NCBI GenBank assembly: GCA_946494335.1
Contig: CAMMBV010000003.1
Coordinates: 43,062-107,061 of the forward strand
From: an uncultured Ruminococcus sp.
GTDB lineage: Bacteria > Bacillota > Clostridia > Lachnospirales > Lachnospiraceae
Length of the DNA: 64,000 nt
Reading direction: 5' to 3'
A program made the translations under genes and the position numbers. Below, piece after piece: positions 35,438-43,326 of the stretch. The notes below the pieces were generated by a model, which was not told the origin of the DNA, searched no databases, and worked only from the letters and a program-made list of their open reading frames with translations. The number at the start of each line of letters is the position of its first letter. Within the stretch, counting starts at the first letter, position 1.

Positions 35438-38400
35438 TGGCGAAAAAATTTTTTGATGTATTTCCCAAACTTTTGATTGACGGGGAACTAAAAGATTACA
35501 TAGAGGACGCTCAGGTAACCAGAGTCACCTCCAATCCGCAGAAGACCAGGCTGCGGGTCTACCTGGACAGCCGTCAGTGGATTCATAAAAAGAATATTTA
35601 TGCGCTGGAGAAATCGATCCGGGATCAGTTTTTTCCGGGAATGCCCATGGAAATCAAAATTATAGAGAATTTCCAGCTGTCCCGTCAGTATACGCCGGAA
35701 AATTTTATGGATGTTTACCGGGACAGTCTGCTGCTGGAACTGAAGGAATACAGCGTGGTGCTCTATAATTTGCTGATGAATGCAAAACTTACCTTCGACG
35801 GGGAAAATATGTTGAAGGTGACGCTCCCGGATACGGTGATTTCCAGAGAGAAGGGAGAGGAGCTGGAGCGGATTTTAGATAAGGTATTCTGTGAGAGATG
35901 CCATTTTACGCTTCAGATTTTTGTGGAATACACAGAGGCCAGGGAAAGCAAGGCACGCATAAACAGTGAGCAGAAAATTCAGGAGGAGGCGCTCCACGTG
36001 CAGGAGGCTGCCGGTGCAGCCCGTGAGCAGGAAGCCAAAGCAGAGGAAAGCCAGAAGGAAGAAAAGAAAAAGACGCCGTCCAAAGCTACCGAAAGCGGCC
36101 GGCAAACGCCCGGACAGAAGATGAAGAAGGCCTTTAAAGGACGGGAATTCCGTCCGGGAATCCGAAAAAGCAGTAATCCCGATGTGATTTATGGAAAAGA
36201 TTTTGAGGACGAAACTACTGTGACCATCGACAGCATTGCCGGGGAAATGGGAGATGTGGTGATCCGCGGCAGGATTTTGTCAGTGGATTCCAGAGAAATC
36301 CGCAATGAGAAGACGATCCTGATGTTTAACGTCACTGATTTTACCGATACCATTACGGTAAAGATGTTTCTTCTGACGGCTCAGATGCCTGAGGTGACGG
36401 AAAAAATAAAAAAAGGCGCCTTTGTAAAAATCAAGGGCGTTACCATCGTGGATAAATTTGACCATGAGCTGACCATTGGATCGGTCATCGGCATCAAGAA
36501 AATTTCTGATTTTACCACATCCCGGATCGATACCAGTCCGGTAAAGAGGGTGGAGCTTCACTGCCACACGAAGATGAGTGATATGGATGGGGTGACGGAT
36601 GCGGCGGCGCTGGTAAAAAGAGCCTGTGCCTGGGGGCATCCGGCCATCGCCATCACAGATCATGGGGTGGTGCAGTCCTTTCCCGAGGCCAATCACGCCA
36701 TGGAGGACATCGACCGGGCATACCGGGATCAGTACGCCAAAGAGCATCCGGATATAAGCAAGGATGAACTGAAAAAAATATCCAGTCCCTTTAAAGTGAT
36801 TTACGGGATGGAAGCCTATCTGGTGGATGATCTGAAAGGGATTGTAACCAATTCAAAGGGACAGAGTCTGCAGGGCTCTTTTGTGGTTTTTGATATTGAG
36901 ACCACAGGTTTCAGCCCGGCTGCCAACAAGATCATTGAAATCGGGGCGGTTCGGGTGGAAGACGGAAAAATCACCGACCGTTTTTCCGCCTTTGTCAATC
37001 CTCAGGTGCCGATTTCCTTTCGTATCGAAAATCTGACGGGCATCAATGACAGCATGGTGATGGGTGAGAGAACCATCGATCAGGTGCTGCCGGAATTTCT
37101 GGAGTTTTCCAAAGACGCCGTCATGGTGGCTCACAACGCCTCCTTTGATATGAGTTTTATTGAGAAAAACTGCCGGGATCTGGGGTGTGAGACGGACTTT
37201 ACGTCGGTGGATACGGTAGGTATGGCCCGCTTCCTTTTGCCGGGGCTTAACCGGTTTAAGCTGGACACGGTGGCAAAAGCCCTCAATGTTCCGCTGCTGA
37301 ATCATCACAGGGCAGTGGACGATGCGGCCTGTACGGCTGAAATATTTGTCCGCTTTTTGAAGATGCTTGCTGAGCGGGAGATTGAAGATCTGGACAGCCT
37401 GAATGAGCAGGGGCAGATTTCCCCCAATACGCTGAAAAAACTGCCCACCTACCATGCCATTATCCTGGCAAAAAATGAGACGGGCAGGGTCAATCTTTAC
37501 CGTCTGGTATCCAGGTCTCACTTGGAATTCTATAATCGCCGGCCAAGACTTCCCAAAAGCGTTTTCCTTGAAAACAGGGAAGGGCTGATCATCGGTTCCG
37601 CCTGCGAGGCGGGAGAGCTGTATCAGGCCCTGCTGCGGGGAGCGCCCGATCCTGAGATTGCAAGGCTGGTGGATTTTTATGATTATCTGGAAATTCAGCC
37701 CCTGGGGAATAATGCCTTTATGCTCCGGGAGGACCGGGACGATGTGAAGACGGAAGAGGATTTAAAAGATCTGAACCGGAAAATTGTAAAGCTGGGCGAA
37801 CAGTTTCAGAAACCGGTGGTGGCCACCTGCGACGTGCATTTTATGGATCCCCAGGATGAGGTCTACCGCCGCATCATTATGACGGGAAAAGGCTTTGCCG
37901 ATGCGGACGACCAGGCGCCCCTTTTCCTTCGGACCACGGAGGAAATGCTGAAGGAATTTGAGTATCTGGGCGCGGAAAAAGCGGAGGAAGTGGTGATTGA
38001 AAACCCCGTAAAGATTGCCGCCATGTGTGAAAAGATTTCCCCCATCCGAAAGGGAAAATTCCCTCCGGTCATTGAAGATTCGGATAAGACGCTGCGGGAA
38101 ATCTGTTACAACCGGGCCCATGAGATTTACGGAGAGGATCTGCCGAAGATCGTGGAGGAGCGTCTGGAGCGGGAGCTGAACTCCATTATATCCAACGGTT
38201 ATGCGGTGATGTATATCATCGCCCAGAAACTGGTATGGAAGTCCAATGAGGACGGCTATCTGGTGGGTTCCCGGGGGTCCGTCGGGTCTTCCTTTGTGGC
38301 CACCATGGCCGGAATCACGGAGGTGAATCCGCTGTCGCCCCACTACTACTGTGAGAAATGCCATTATTTCGATTTCGATTCCGATGAAGTAAAGGCCTAT

Positions 38401-39951
38401 GGGGGAAAAGCCGGATGCGATATGCCGGATAAAAACTGTCCCGTCTGCGGGGCGCCCCTCAAAAAGGAAGGCTTTGATATTCCCTTTGAAACCTTCCTGG
38501 GATTTAAGGGAAACAAAGAGCCGGATATTGACCTTAACTTTTCCGGAGATTACCAGGGCAAGGCCCATAAATATACCGAGGTTATTTTTGGCGCGGGACA
38601 GACGTTTCGGGCCGGCACCATCGGTACCCTGGCGGCCAAGACCGCCTTTGGCTACGTGAAAAAATATTATGAGGAACACGGAATTCATAAGAGAAACTGC
38701 GAGGTGGACCGGATTGTGGAAGGATGTACCGGCATCCGACGCACCACCGGGCAGCATCCCGGAGGAATCATCGTGCTGCCTATCGGGGAAGATATTAATT
38801 CCTTTACCCCGGTGCAGCATCCGGCCAATGATGTGAATACGGATATCATCACCACCCATTTTGACTACCACTCCATTGACGAGAACCTGCTGAAGCTGGA
38901 CATTTTGGGACACGATGATCCGACCATGATCCGTATGCTGGAGGATCTGACGGGACTGGACGCCAAAACCATTCCGCTGGACAATAAAGAAGTTATGAGT
39001 CTTTTCAAGAGTACGCAGGAGCTGGGAATTGCGCCGGAGGATATCGGGGGATGCCCCCTGGGCTGTCTTGGAATTCCCGAGTTTGGAACAGATTTTGTTA
39101 TCCAGATGCTGCAGGATACGAAGCCCCAGTCTTTCTCGGATCTGGTGCGTATCTCCGGGCTGTCCCACGGAACCGATGTGTGGCTGGGAAATGCCCAGAC
39201 GCTGATCCAGGAAGGAAAAGCTACCATTTCAACGGCCATCTGTACCCGTGACGATATCATGACCTACCTGATTCAAAAAGGGGTGGAGAGTGAGCAGGCC
39301 TTTACCATAATGGAGAGTGTTCGTAAAGGAAAAGGGCTGAAACCGGATTGGGAGGAGGAGATGAAAGCCCATGATGTTCCGGACTGGTATATCTGGTCCT
39401 GCAAGAAGATCAAGTATATGTTCCCCAAGGCTCACGCCGCAGCCTATGTCATGATGGCATACCGGATCGCCTATTATAAAATTTTCTATCCGCTGGCCTA
39501 TTATGCCGCCTACTTCAGCATCCGGGCATCGGCCTTCTCCTATGAGCTGATGTGCATGGGACGGGAGCGGCTGGAATACCATATGGAAGAATACCGGAAA
39601 CGCTCCGACAGTCTGACCAACAAAGAGCAGGATACGGTAAAAGATATGAAGATTGTTCAGGAAATGTATGCCAGAGGGTATGAATTCACACCGGTGGATC
39701 TGTATCAGGCCCAGGCGCACCGCTTTCAGATTGTGGACGGAAAACTGATGCCCGCTCTGGATACCATAGAGGGTCTGGGAGATAAGGCGGCGGACGCTGT
39801 GGTGCTGGCGGCCAGAGATGGAAAGTTCCTGTCCAAGGATGATTTCCGCAACCGGACCAAAGTCAGCAAGACAGTGATAGATCTGATGGATGAGCTGCAT
39901 CTGTTTGGAGATATACCGGATTCCAATCAGATTTCTATTTTCGATTTTTAA
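35437..39951 (+). CDS. polC: DNA polymerase III alpha subunit, PolC type
   Basis: 1504 aa. Domains in order: N-terminal region and charged linker (1-240), OB fold (about 255-350), PHP domain split by the exonuclease (H375 and H377 in VELHCHTKMSD), DnaQ-like 3'-5' exonuclease (DIETTGF, 486-492; HRAVDDA), palm/thumb with GSRGSVGSSF, the zinc module (C972, C975 and CPVCG) and DIDLNF with D1030/D1032, ending in fingers and a C-terminal domain. The replicative polymerase of low-GC Gram-positives. Translationally coupled to ispG. Confidence 0.98.
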   Translation: MAKKFFDVFPKLLIDGELKDYIEDAQVTRVTSNPQKTRLRVYLDSRQWIHKKNIYALEKSIRDQFFPGMPMEIKIIENFQLSRQYTPENFMDVYRDSLLLELKEYSVVLYNLLMNAKLTFDGENMLKVTLPDTVISREKGEELERILDKVFCERCHFTLQIFVEYTEARESKARINSEQKIQEEALHVQEAAGAAREQEAKAEESQKEEKKKTPSKATESGRQTPGQKMKKAFKGREFRPGIRKSSNPDVIYGKDFEDETTVTIDSIAGEMGDVVIRGRILSVDSREIRNEKTILMFNVTDFTDTITVKMFLLTAQMPEVTEKIKKGAFVKIKGVTIVDKFDHELTIGSVIGIKKISDFTTSRIDTSPVKRVELHCHTKMSDMDGVTDAAALVKRACAWGHPAIAITDHGVVQSFPEANHAMEDIDRAYRDQYAKEHPDISKDELKKISSPFKVIYGMEAYLVDDLKGIVTNSKGQSLQGSFVVFDIETTGFSPAANKIIEIGAVRVEDGKITDRFSAFVNPQVPISFRIENLTGINDSMVMGERTIDQVLPEFLEFSKDAVMVAHNASFDMSFIEKNCRDLGCETDFTSVDTVGMARFLLPGLNRFKLDTVAKALNVPLLNHHRAVDDAACTAEIFVRFLKMLAEREIEDLDSLNEQGQISPNTLKKLPTYHAIILAKNETGRVNLYRLVSRSHLEFYNRRPRLPKSVFLENREGLIIGSACEAGELYQALLRGAPDPEIARLVDFYDYLEIQPLGNNAFMLREDRDDVKTEEDLKDLNRKIVKLGEQFQKPVVATCDVHFMDPQDEVYRRIIMTGKGFADADDQAPLFLRTTEEMLKEFEYLGAEKAEEVVIENPVKIAAMCEKISPIRKGKFPPVIEDSDKTLREICYNRAHEIYGEDLPKIVEERLERELNSIISNGYAVMYIIAQKLVWKSNEDGYLVGSRGSVGSSFVATMAGITEVNPLSPHYYCEKCHYFDFDSDEVKAYGGKAGCDMPDKNCPVCGAPLKKEGFDIPFETFLGFKGNKEPDIDLNFSGDYQGKAHKYTEVIFGAGQTFRAGTIGTLAAKTAFGYVKKYYEEHGIHKRNCEVDRIVEGCTGIRRTTGQHPGGIIVLPIGEDINSFTPVQHPANDVNTDIITTHFDYHSIDENLLKLDILGHDDPTMIRMLEDLTGLDAKTIPLDNKEVMSLFKSTQELGIAPEDIGGCPLGCLGIPEFGTDFVIQMLQDTKPQSFSDLVRISGLSHGTDVWLGNAQTLIQEGKATISTAICTRDDIMTYLIQKGVESEQAFTIMESVRKGKGLKPDWEEEMKAHDVPDWYIWSCKKIKYMFPKAHAAAYVMMAYRIAYYKIFYPLAYYAAYFSIRASAFSYELMCMGRERLEYHMEEYRKRSDSLTNKEQDTVKDMKIVQEMYARGYEFTPVDLYQAQAHRFQIVDGKLMPALDTIEGLGDKAADAVVLAARDGKFLSKDDFRNRTKVSKTVIDLMDELHLFGDIPDSNQISIFDF

Positions 39952-40021
39952 TAAAAACGGGAAGGAATATGTATAGAATTTGTGCGATTTTACCAAAAAA
40001 TCTGAAATTCAGGAAAAAAGG

Positions 40022-40050
40022 TTGACTTTATTTTATGATGCGCATAAAAT
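40022..40050 (+). promoter_or_regulatory. Promoter of the amt leader
   Basis: TTGACT (40022-40027), 17 bp, TAAAAT (40045-40050). It lies about 250 bp before the amt start, so a long leader would be made. The rest of 39952-40021 holds nothing recognisable beyond AT-rich DNA. Confidence 0.75.
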
Positions 40051-40103
40051 ATAACACAGATAAGCAAGGGTGCCGTAAGATATCTGCGGTGCCTTTGTTT
40101 TGT

Positions 40104-40160
40104 GTGATACGTCCGGCAAGCGGTTGCCGTGCTTGCACGAGCAGACATTTGCCGGGCAGT
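40104..40160. repeat. Palindromic intergenic repeat, copy 3
   Basis: GTGATACG box, then a 43-nt core (40113-40155) from CCGGCAA to TTGCCGG with inner CGTGC-TT-GCACG, ending GCAG. It differs from copy 1 at only four core positions and follows a T-rich stretch, as do copies 1 and 2. It lacks their distal CTTTGCTGTGA. Confidence 0.85.
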
Positions 40161-40187
40161 ATCTGCAATAAAAAAACCGGATGACAC

Positions 40188-40236
40188 AAGGGTGTGTATT
40201 TCTGCAAACTGGCGGCAGAGATACACACCCTTTTTT
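40188..40236 (+). terminator. Terminator in the amt leader
   Basis: A 16-bp stem (40190-40205 with 40215-40230, one G-T pair, flanked by AA/TT), 9-nt loop, then six T. Very strong. Confidence 0.92.
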
Positions 40237-40297
40237 ATTGAAAACGGCGGTGCAGCTCAGAGCCGGCGGTTCAGACGGTTAATGAGGAGGAATGATT

Positions 40298-42025
40298 ATG
40301 TATTCAGCTACAGATGTAATTTGGGTATTGATTGGAGCCATACTGGTATTTTTTATGCAGGCAGGCTTTGCTCTTTGTGAGGCAGGACTTACTCGTGCAA
40401 AAAATACAGGAAATATCCTGATGAAGAATATGATGGACTTTTGTATAGGAACTCCCTGCTACTGGCTGGTGGGATTCGGACTTATGTTTGCCGGAGCTGG
40501 ACCACTGATCGGCGGTCTGGATCCGTTGATTCGGGGCACTTATGATTTTGGAACTCTGCCCACCTGGTGTTATGCTTTCTTTCAGACGGTGTTCTGTGCA
40601 ACGGCAGCCACCATTGTTTCCGGCTCCATGGCGGAGAGAACAAACTTTAAAGCGTATTGTATATACAGCGCCGCAATCAGTCTGATTGTATATCCCATTT
40701 CCGGTCACTGGATCTGGGGCGGCGGCTGGCTGGCTTCTTTGAATTTTCATGATTTTGCAGGCTCCACCTGCGTGCATATGGTAGGCGGAGTGGTAGCCTG
40801 TCTGGGCGCTGCACTGTTGGGACCGCGTATTGGAAAGTATGGAAAGGACGGAAAAGCCAGAGCAATTCCGGGACATAACATTATGGCATGTGCCCTGGGC
40901 GTGTTCATTCTCTGGTTCTGCTGGTTCGGTTTCAACGGTGGTTCTACCGTCGCTATGACTGCAGATGCGGATATGGAGCTTGCATCCCTGGTCATGTTTA
41001 ACACGAACCTGGCGGCAGCGGTATCTACCTGTGTGACCTTGATATTCACCTGGTGCCGCTATGGAAAGCCGGATGTTTCCATGACATTTAATGCGGCGCT
41101 GGCCGGTCTGGTGGCTATTACAGCCGGATGTGACTGTGTGACGCCGGTGGGAGCGTTCTTTATAGGAGCCATTGCAGGTGTTCTCGTAGTTCTGGCCGTA
41201 GAGTTTTTTGATAATGTTGCAAAAATTGACGATCCGGTAGGCGCTGTATCTGTGCACATGGTAAACGGCATGTGGGGCACCATCGCTGTGGGACTGTTCA
41301 GCAACGGCGGCGACGGCGTGGGAGTCGGCCTGTTCTACGGAGGCGGTTTTACCCAGCTGGGGGTACAGCTTTTGGGAATCGTATCTGTGACGGCTTACGT
41401 GCTGATTGTAATGTTTGTGGTATTCAAGGTGATCGACAAGACCGTAGGTCTTCGTGTACCGGCTGAAGTGGAAATTGCCGGCCTGGATGTTTATGAGCAC
41501 GGACTTGTATCCGCTTATGCAGGCTTTTCCATATCAGATGCGTCCAGTACGGAAATGGAAGTGAATGAAAATACAGATCTGGGAGAAGACGATATTACAA
41601 AAGCGTCGGAAAGTCAGATCAATGCGGCCGTCAAGGTTGTGTCCGCACCGGCTGTGGGTGAAAACGAAAGCAGCATTCACAAAGTAAGCATTATCTGCCG
41701 TCTTGCCAAATTTGAAGCGCTCAAAAAGAGTTTGAATAATCTGGGAGTGACGGGAATTACCATGACGCAGGTTATGGGATGCGGAATACAGCACGGCGCC
41801 AGCGAAAAATACAGAGGCGTGGAAATAGACGCAAACCTTCTTCCCAAGATCAAAGTGGAGGTTGTGGTCAGCAAGATTTCTGTGGACAGCGTAATTGATG
41901 CAGCCAAAAAGGCGCTCTATACCGGACACATTGGAGATGGAAAGATATTTGTTTACAATGTGACGAAAGTTGTGAAAGTCAGAACAGGTGAAGAAGATTA
42001 CGCCGCTTTGCAGGATGTGGAATAG
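40298..42025 (+). CDS. amt: Ammonium transporter fused to a PII (GlnK-like) domain
   Basis: 575 aa from ATG 40298 (AGGAGG seven bases before; the ATG at 40292 is too close). The Amt domain (1-405) has eleven helices, the pore histidines in STCVHMVGG and VSVHMVNGMWG, and the conserved aspartate in NFHDFAG. A linker (406-458) leads to a PII domain (460-568): VSIICRLAKFEALKKSL, T-loop with RGVEIDANLLPK, and IGDGKIFVYNVTKV with RTGEED. The T-loop tyrosine that is uridylylated in enteric PII is isoleucine (I510). The fused PII probably plugs its own channel in response to ATP/ADP and 2-oxoglutarate. Confidence 0.94.
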   Translation: MYSATDVIWVLIGAILVFFMQAGFALCEAGLTRAKNTGNILMKNMMDFCIGTPCYWLVGFGLMFAGAGPLIGGLDPLIRGTYDFGTLPTWCYAFFQTVFCATAATIVSGSMAERTNFKAYCIYSAAISLIVYPISGHWIWGGGWLASLNFHDFAGSTCVHMVGGVVACLGAALLGPRIGKYGKDGKARAIPGHNIMACALGVFILWFCWFGFNGGSTVAMTADADMELASLVMFNTNLAAAVSTCVTLIFTWCRYGKPDVSMTFNAALAGLVAITAGCDCVTPVGAFFIGAIAGVLVVLAVEFFDNVAKIDDPVGAVSVHMVNGMWGTIAVGLFSNGGDGVGVGLFYGGGFTQLGVQLLGIVSVTAYVLIVMFVVFKVIDKTVGLRVPAEVEIAGLDVYEHGLVSAYAGFSISDASSTEMEVNENTDLGEDDITKASESQINAAVKVVSAPAVGENESSIHKVSIICRLAKFEALKKSLNNLGVTGITMTQVMGCGIQHGASEKYRGVEIDANLLPKIKVEVVVSKISVDSVIDAAKKALYTGHIGDGKIFVYNVTKVVKVRTGEEDYAALQDVE

Positions 42026-42062
42026 ACAACAAGACATGTATTTGTATACCTGCCTGAATGCG

Positions 42063-42090
42063 GGAGCCGGACTGAATGCGGTCCGGCTCC
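42063..42090. other. Hairpin between convergent amt and aminotransferase genes
   Basis: GGAGCCGGAC and GTCCGGCTCC form a 10-bp perfect stem with an 8-nt loop, no T run on either side. It probably serves as the shared 3' end of both genes. Confidence 0.55.
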
Positions 42091-42097
42091 TGCTGCA

Positions 42098-43195
42098 TTA
42101 CGCCAGCAATTCTTTAAATGCGTTCATAAGCCTGTCGTTTTGCTCCGGTTTCATCATGCAGAAGCGGACAAACTTGTCGCTTAAGAATGGAAATGTGGAG
42201 CAGTCCCGGATCATCAGCCCTTTGCGGATACAGTGGTCGAAAAGCTGTCCGGAAGTTACCTCATCCTTTAAAATCTGCATCAGGATGAAATTGGCCGACG
42301 GCCGGTAAACTTTAACCGTGTCCCAGGAGGAAAGTTCACCGAACAGGCGGTCCCGTTCCGAGGTGATCAGCCGGGAGGTCTGGGCGATATATTCCTGATC
42401 CTGGAACATCAGACGGCCGGCGATCTCCGCCAGTGAGTTGATGGTCCAGGGATTTTTCCTGGTATTGATGGCTTTGCAGACGTCCTGATTTCCGGTGATA
42501 GCGTAACCAAGGCGAAGACCGGGCGCGGCAAAAAATTTGGAGGTTCCCCGCAGGATAATCAGATTATTGTAATTGTTGGTCAGAGGAATGGAGGTAACTC
42601 TCTCCTCTTTGGGGGTGAACTCCGCATAGGTTTCATCCACCATCACGAAAATACCATACTGGAGGCAGGCGTCCAGAATCTGGCGCATCTGGCTGCGGTT
42701 GATGGCGGTGGAGGTGGGGTTGTTGGGGTTGCACAGAATCAGAAGATCCAAAGAGTCGTTGAGATGTCTGCAGAAATCTTCCGTATCAAGGGCAAAACCG
42801 TCTTTTTCTTTCAATGGATAGTAATTGACCGTACCGCCCTCCAGAGAAACCTCGCGCTCGTACTCCGAATAAGTGGGGCCCAAAATCATGGCCTTTTTCG
42901 GATGCTGTGTCTGGATAAACAGGGAAATCAGTTCTGTAGAGCCGTTTCCGACAATGATGTTCTCAATCTGGCTGTCCGTATAGTTGGCGATGCAGGTGCG
43001 AAGGCCTTTGTACTCCCGATCCGGATAAGTGGTGATGGCATCCAGATTTTCCGAAAGTGTGTTTTTTAAGGAAAAGGAAATGCCAAGGGGATTTACGTTG
43101 GCGCTGAAACTTATAATATCTTCTTTTTTTATGTGATAGATGGATTCTATTTTTTCCATGTCACTTCCATGGAAATGATCTTTGTGCTGTAACAT
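42098..43195 (-). CDS. Class I/II PLP-dependent aminotransferase (HisC/CobD-like)
   Basis: 365 aa from ATG 43195 (AAAGGA upstream); longer starts would overlap the promoter. PLP lysine lies in RGTSKFFAAPGLRLGY, with substrate/PLP motifs SANVNPLGISFS, CNPNNPTSTAI and VDETYAEF. The N-terminal HFHGSDME plus FSANVNPLG resembles L-threonine-O-3-phosphate decarboxylase (CobD) as well as histidinol-phosphate aminotransferase. No his or cobalamin genes are near, so substrate assignment is open. Divergent from the DUF5717 operon. Confidence 0.85.
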   Translation of the reverse strand: MLQHKDHFHGSDMEKIESIYHIKKEDIISFSANVNPLGISFSLKNTLSENLDAITTYPDREYKGLRTCIANYTDSQIENIIVGNGSTELISLFIQTQHPKKAMILGPTYSEYEREVSLEGGTVNYYPLKEKDGFALDTEDFCRHLNDSLDLLILCNPNNPTSTAINRSQMRQILDACLQYGIFVMVDETYAEFTPKEERVTSIPLTNNYNNLIILRGTSKFFAAPGLRLGYAITGNQDVCKAINTRKNPWTINSLAEIAGRLMFQDQEYIAQTSRLITSERDRLFGELSSWDTVKVYRPSANFILMQILKDEVTSGQLFDHCIRKGLMIRDCSTFPFLSDKFVRFCMMKPEQNDRLMNAFKELLA

Positions 43196-43243
43196 ATCGG
43201 TCCTTTCCGTAGCCGGGGCAGCTTTTTTATTATTTTGCTCCGG

Positions 43244-43272
43244 TTGCATCCAAAGTTTATGTAGTGTATAAT
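43244..43272 (+). promoter_or_regulatory. Promoter of the 43.3-48.9 kb operon
   Basis: TTGCAT (43244-43249), 17 bp, TATAAT (43267-43272). Its -10 is only two bases from the -10 of the divergent promoter. Confidence 0.65.
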
Positions 43273-43274
43273 TC

Positions 43275-43302
43275 ATTATAACGTTTGAAAAGGAATAGTC
43301 AA
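43275..43302 (-). promoter_or_regulatory. Promoter of the PLP aminotransferase gene
   Basis: Reverse strand TTGACT (43302-43297), 16 bp, TATAAT (43280-43275). Face-to-face overlap with the operon promoter means polymerases would compete. Confidence 0.7.
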
Positions 43303-43326
43303 TAGTAGAAGCACAGGTAGAAACGA

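Larger units (their letters stand above)
40057..40236 (+). ncRNA. Structured leader / small RNA candidate upstream of amt
   Basis: About 180 nt from the predicted start to a perfect terminator, with no coding potential seen. It contains a first weak hairpin near 40069-40093, the palindromic repeat core (40113-40155), a small GCAG/CTGC hairpin (40156-40166) and the terminator. No promoter is visible in the 61 bp between terminator and amt, so amt probably depends on readthrough; alternatively this is a separate small RNA. Confidence 0.5.
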
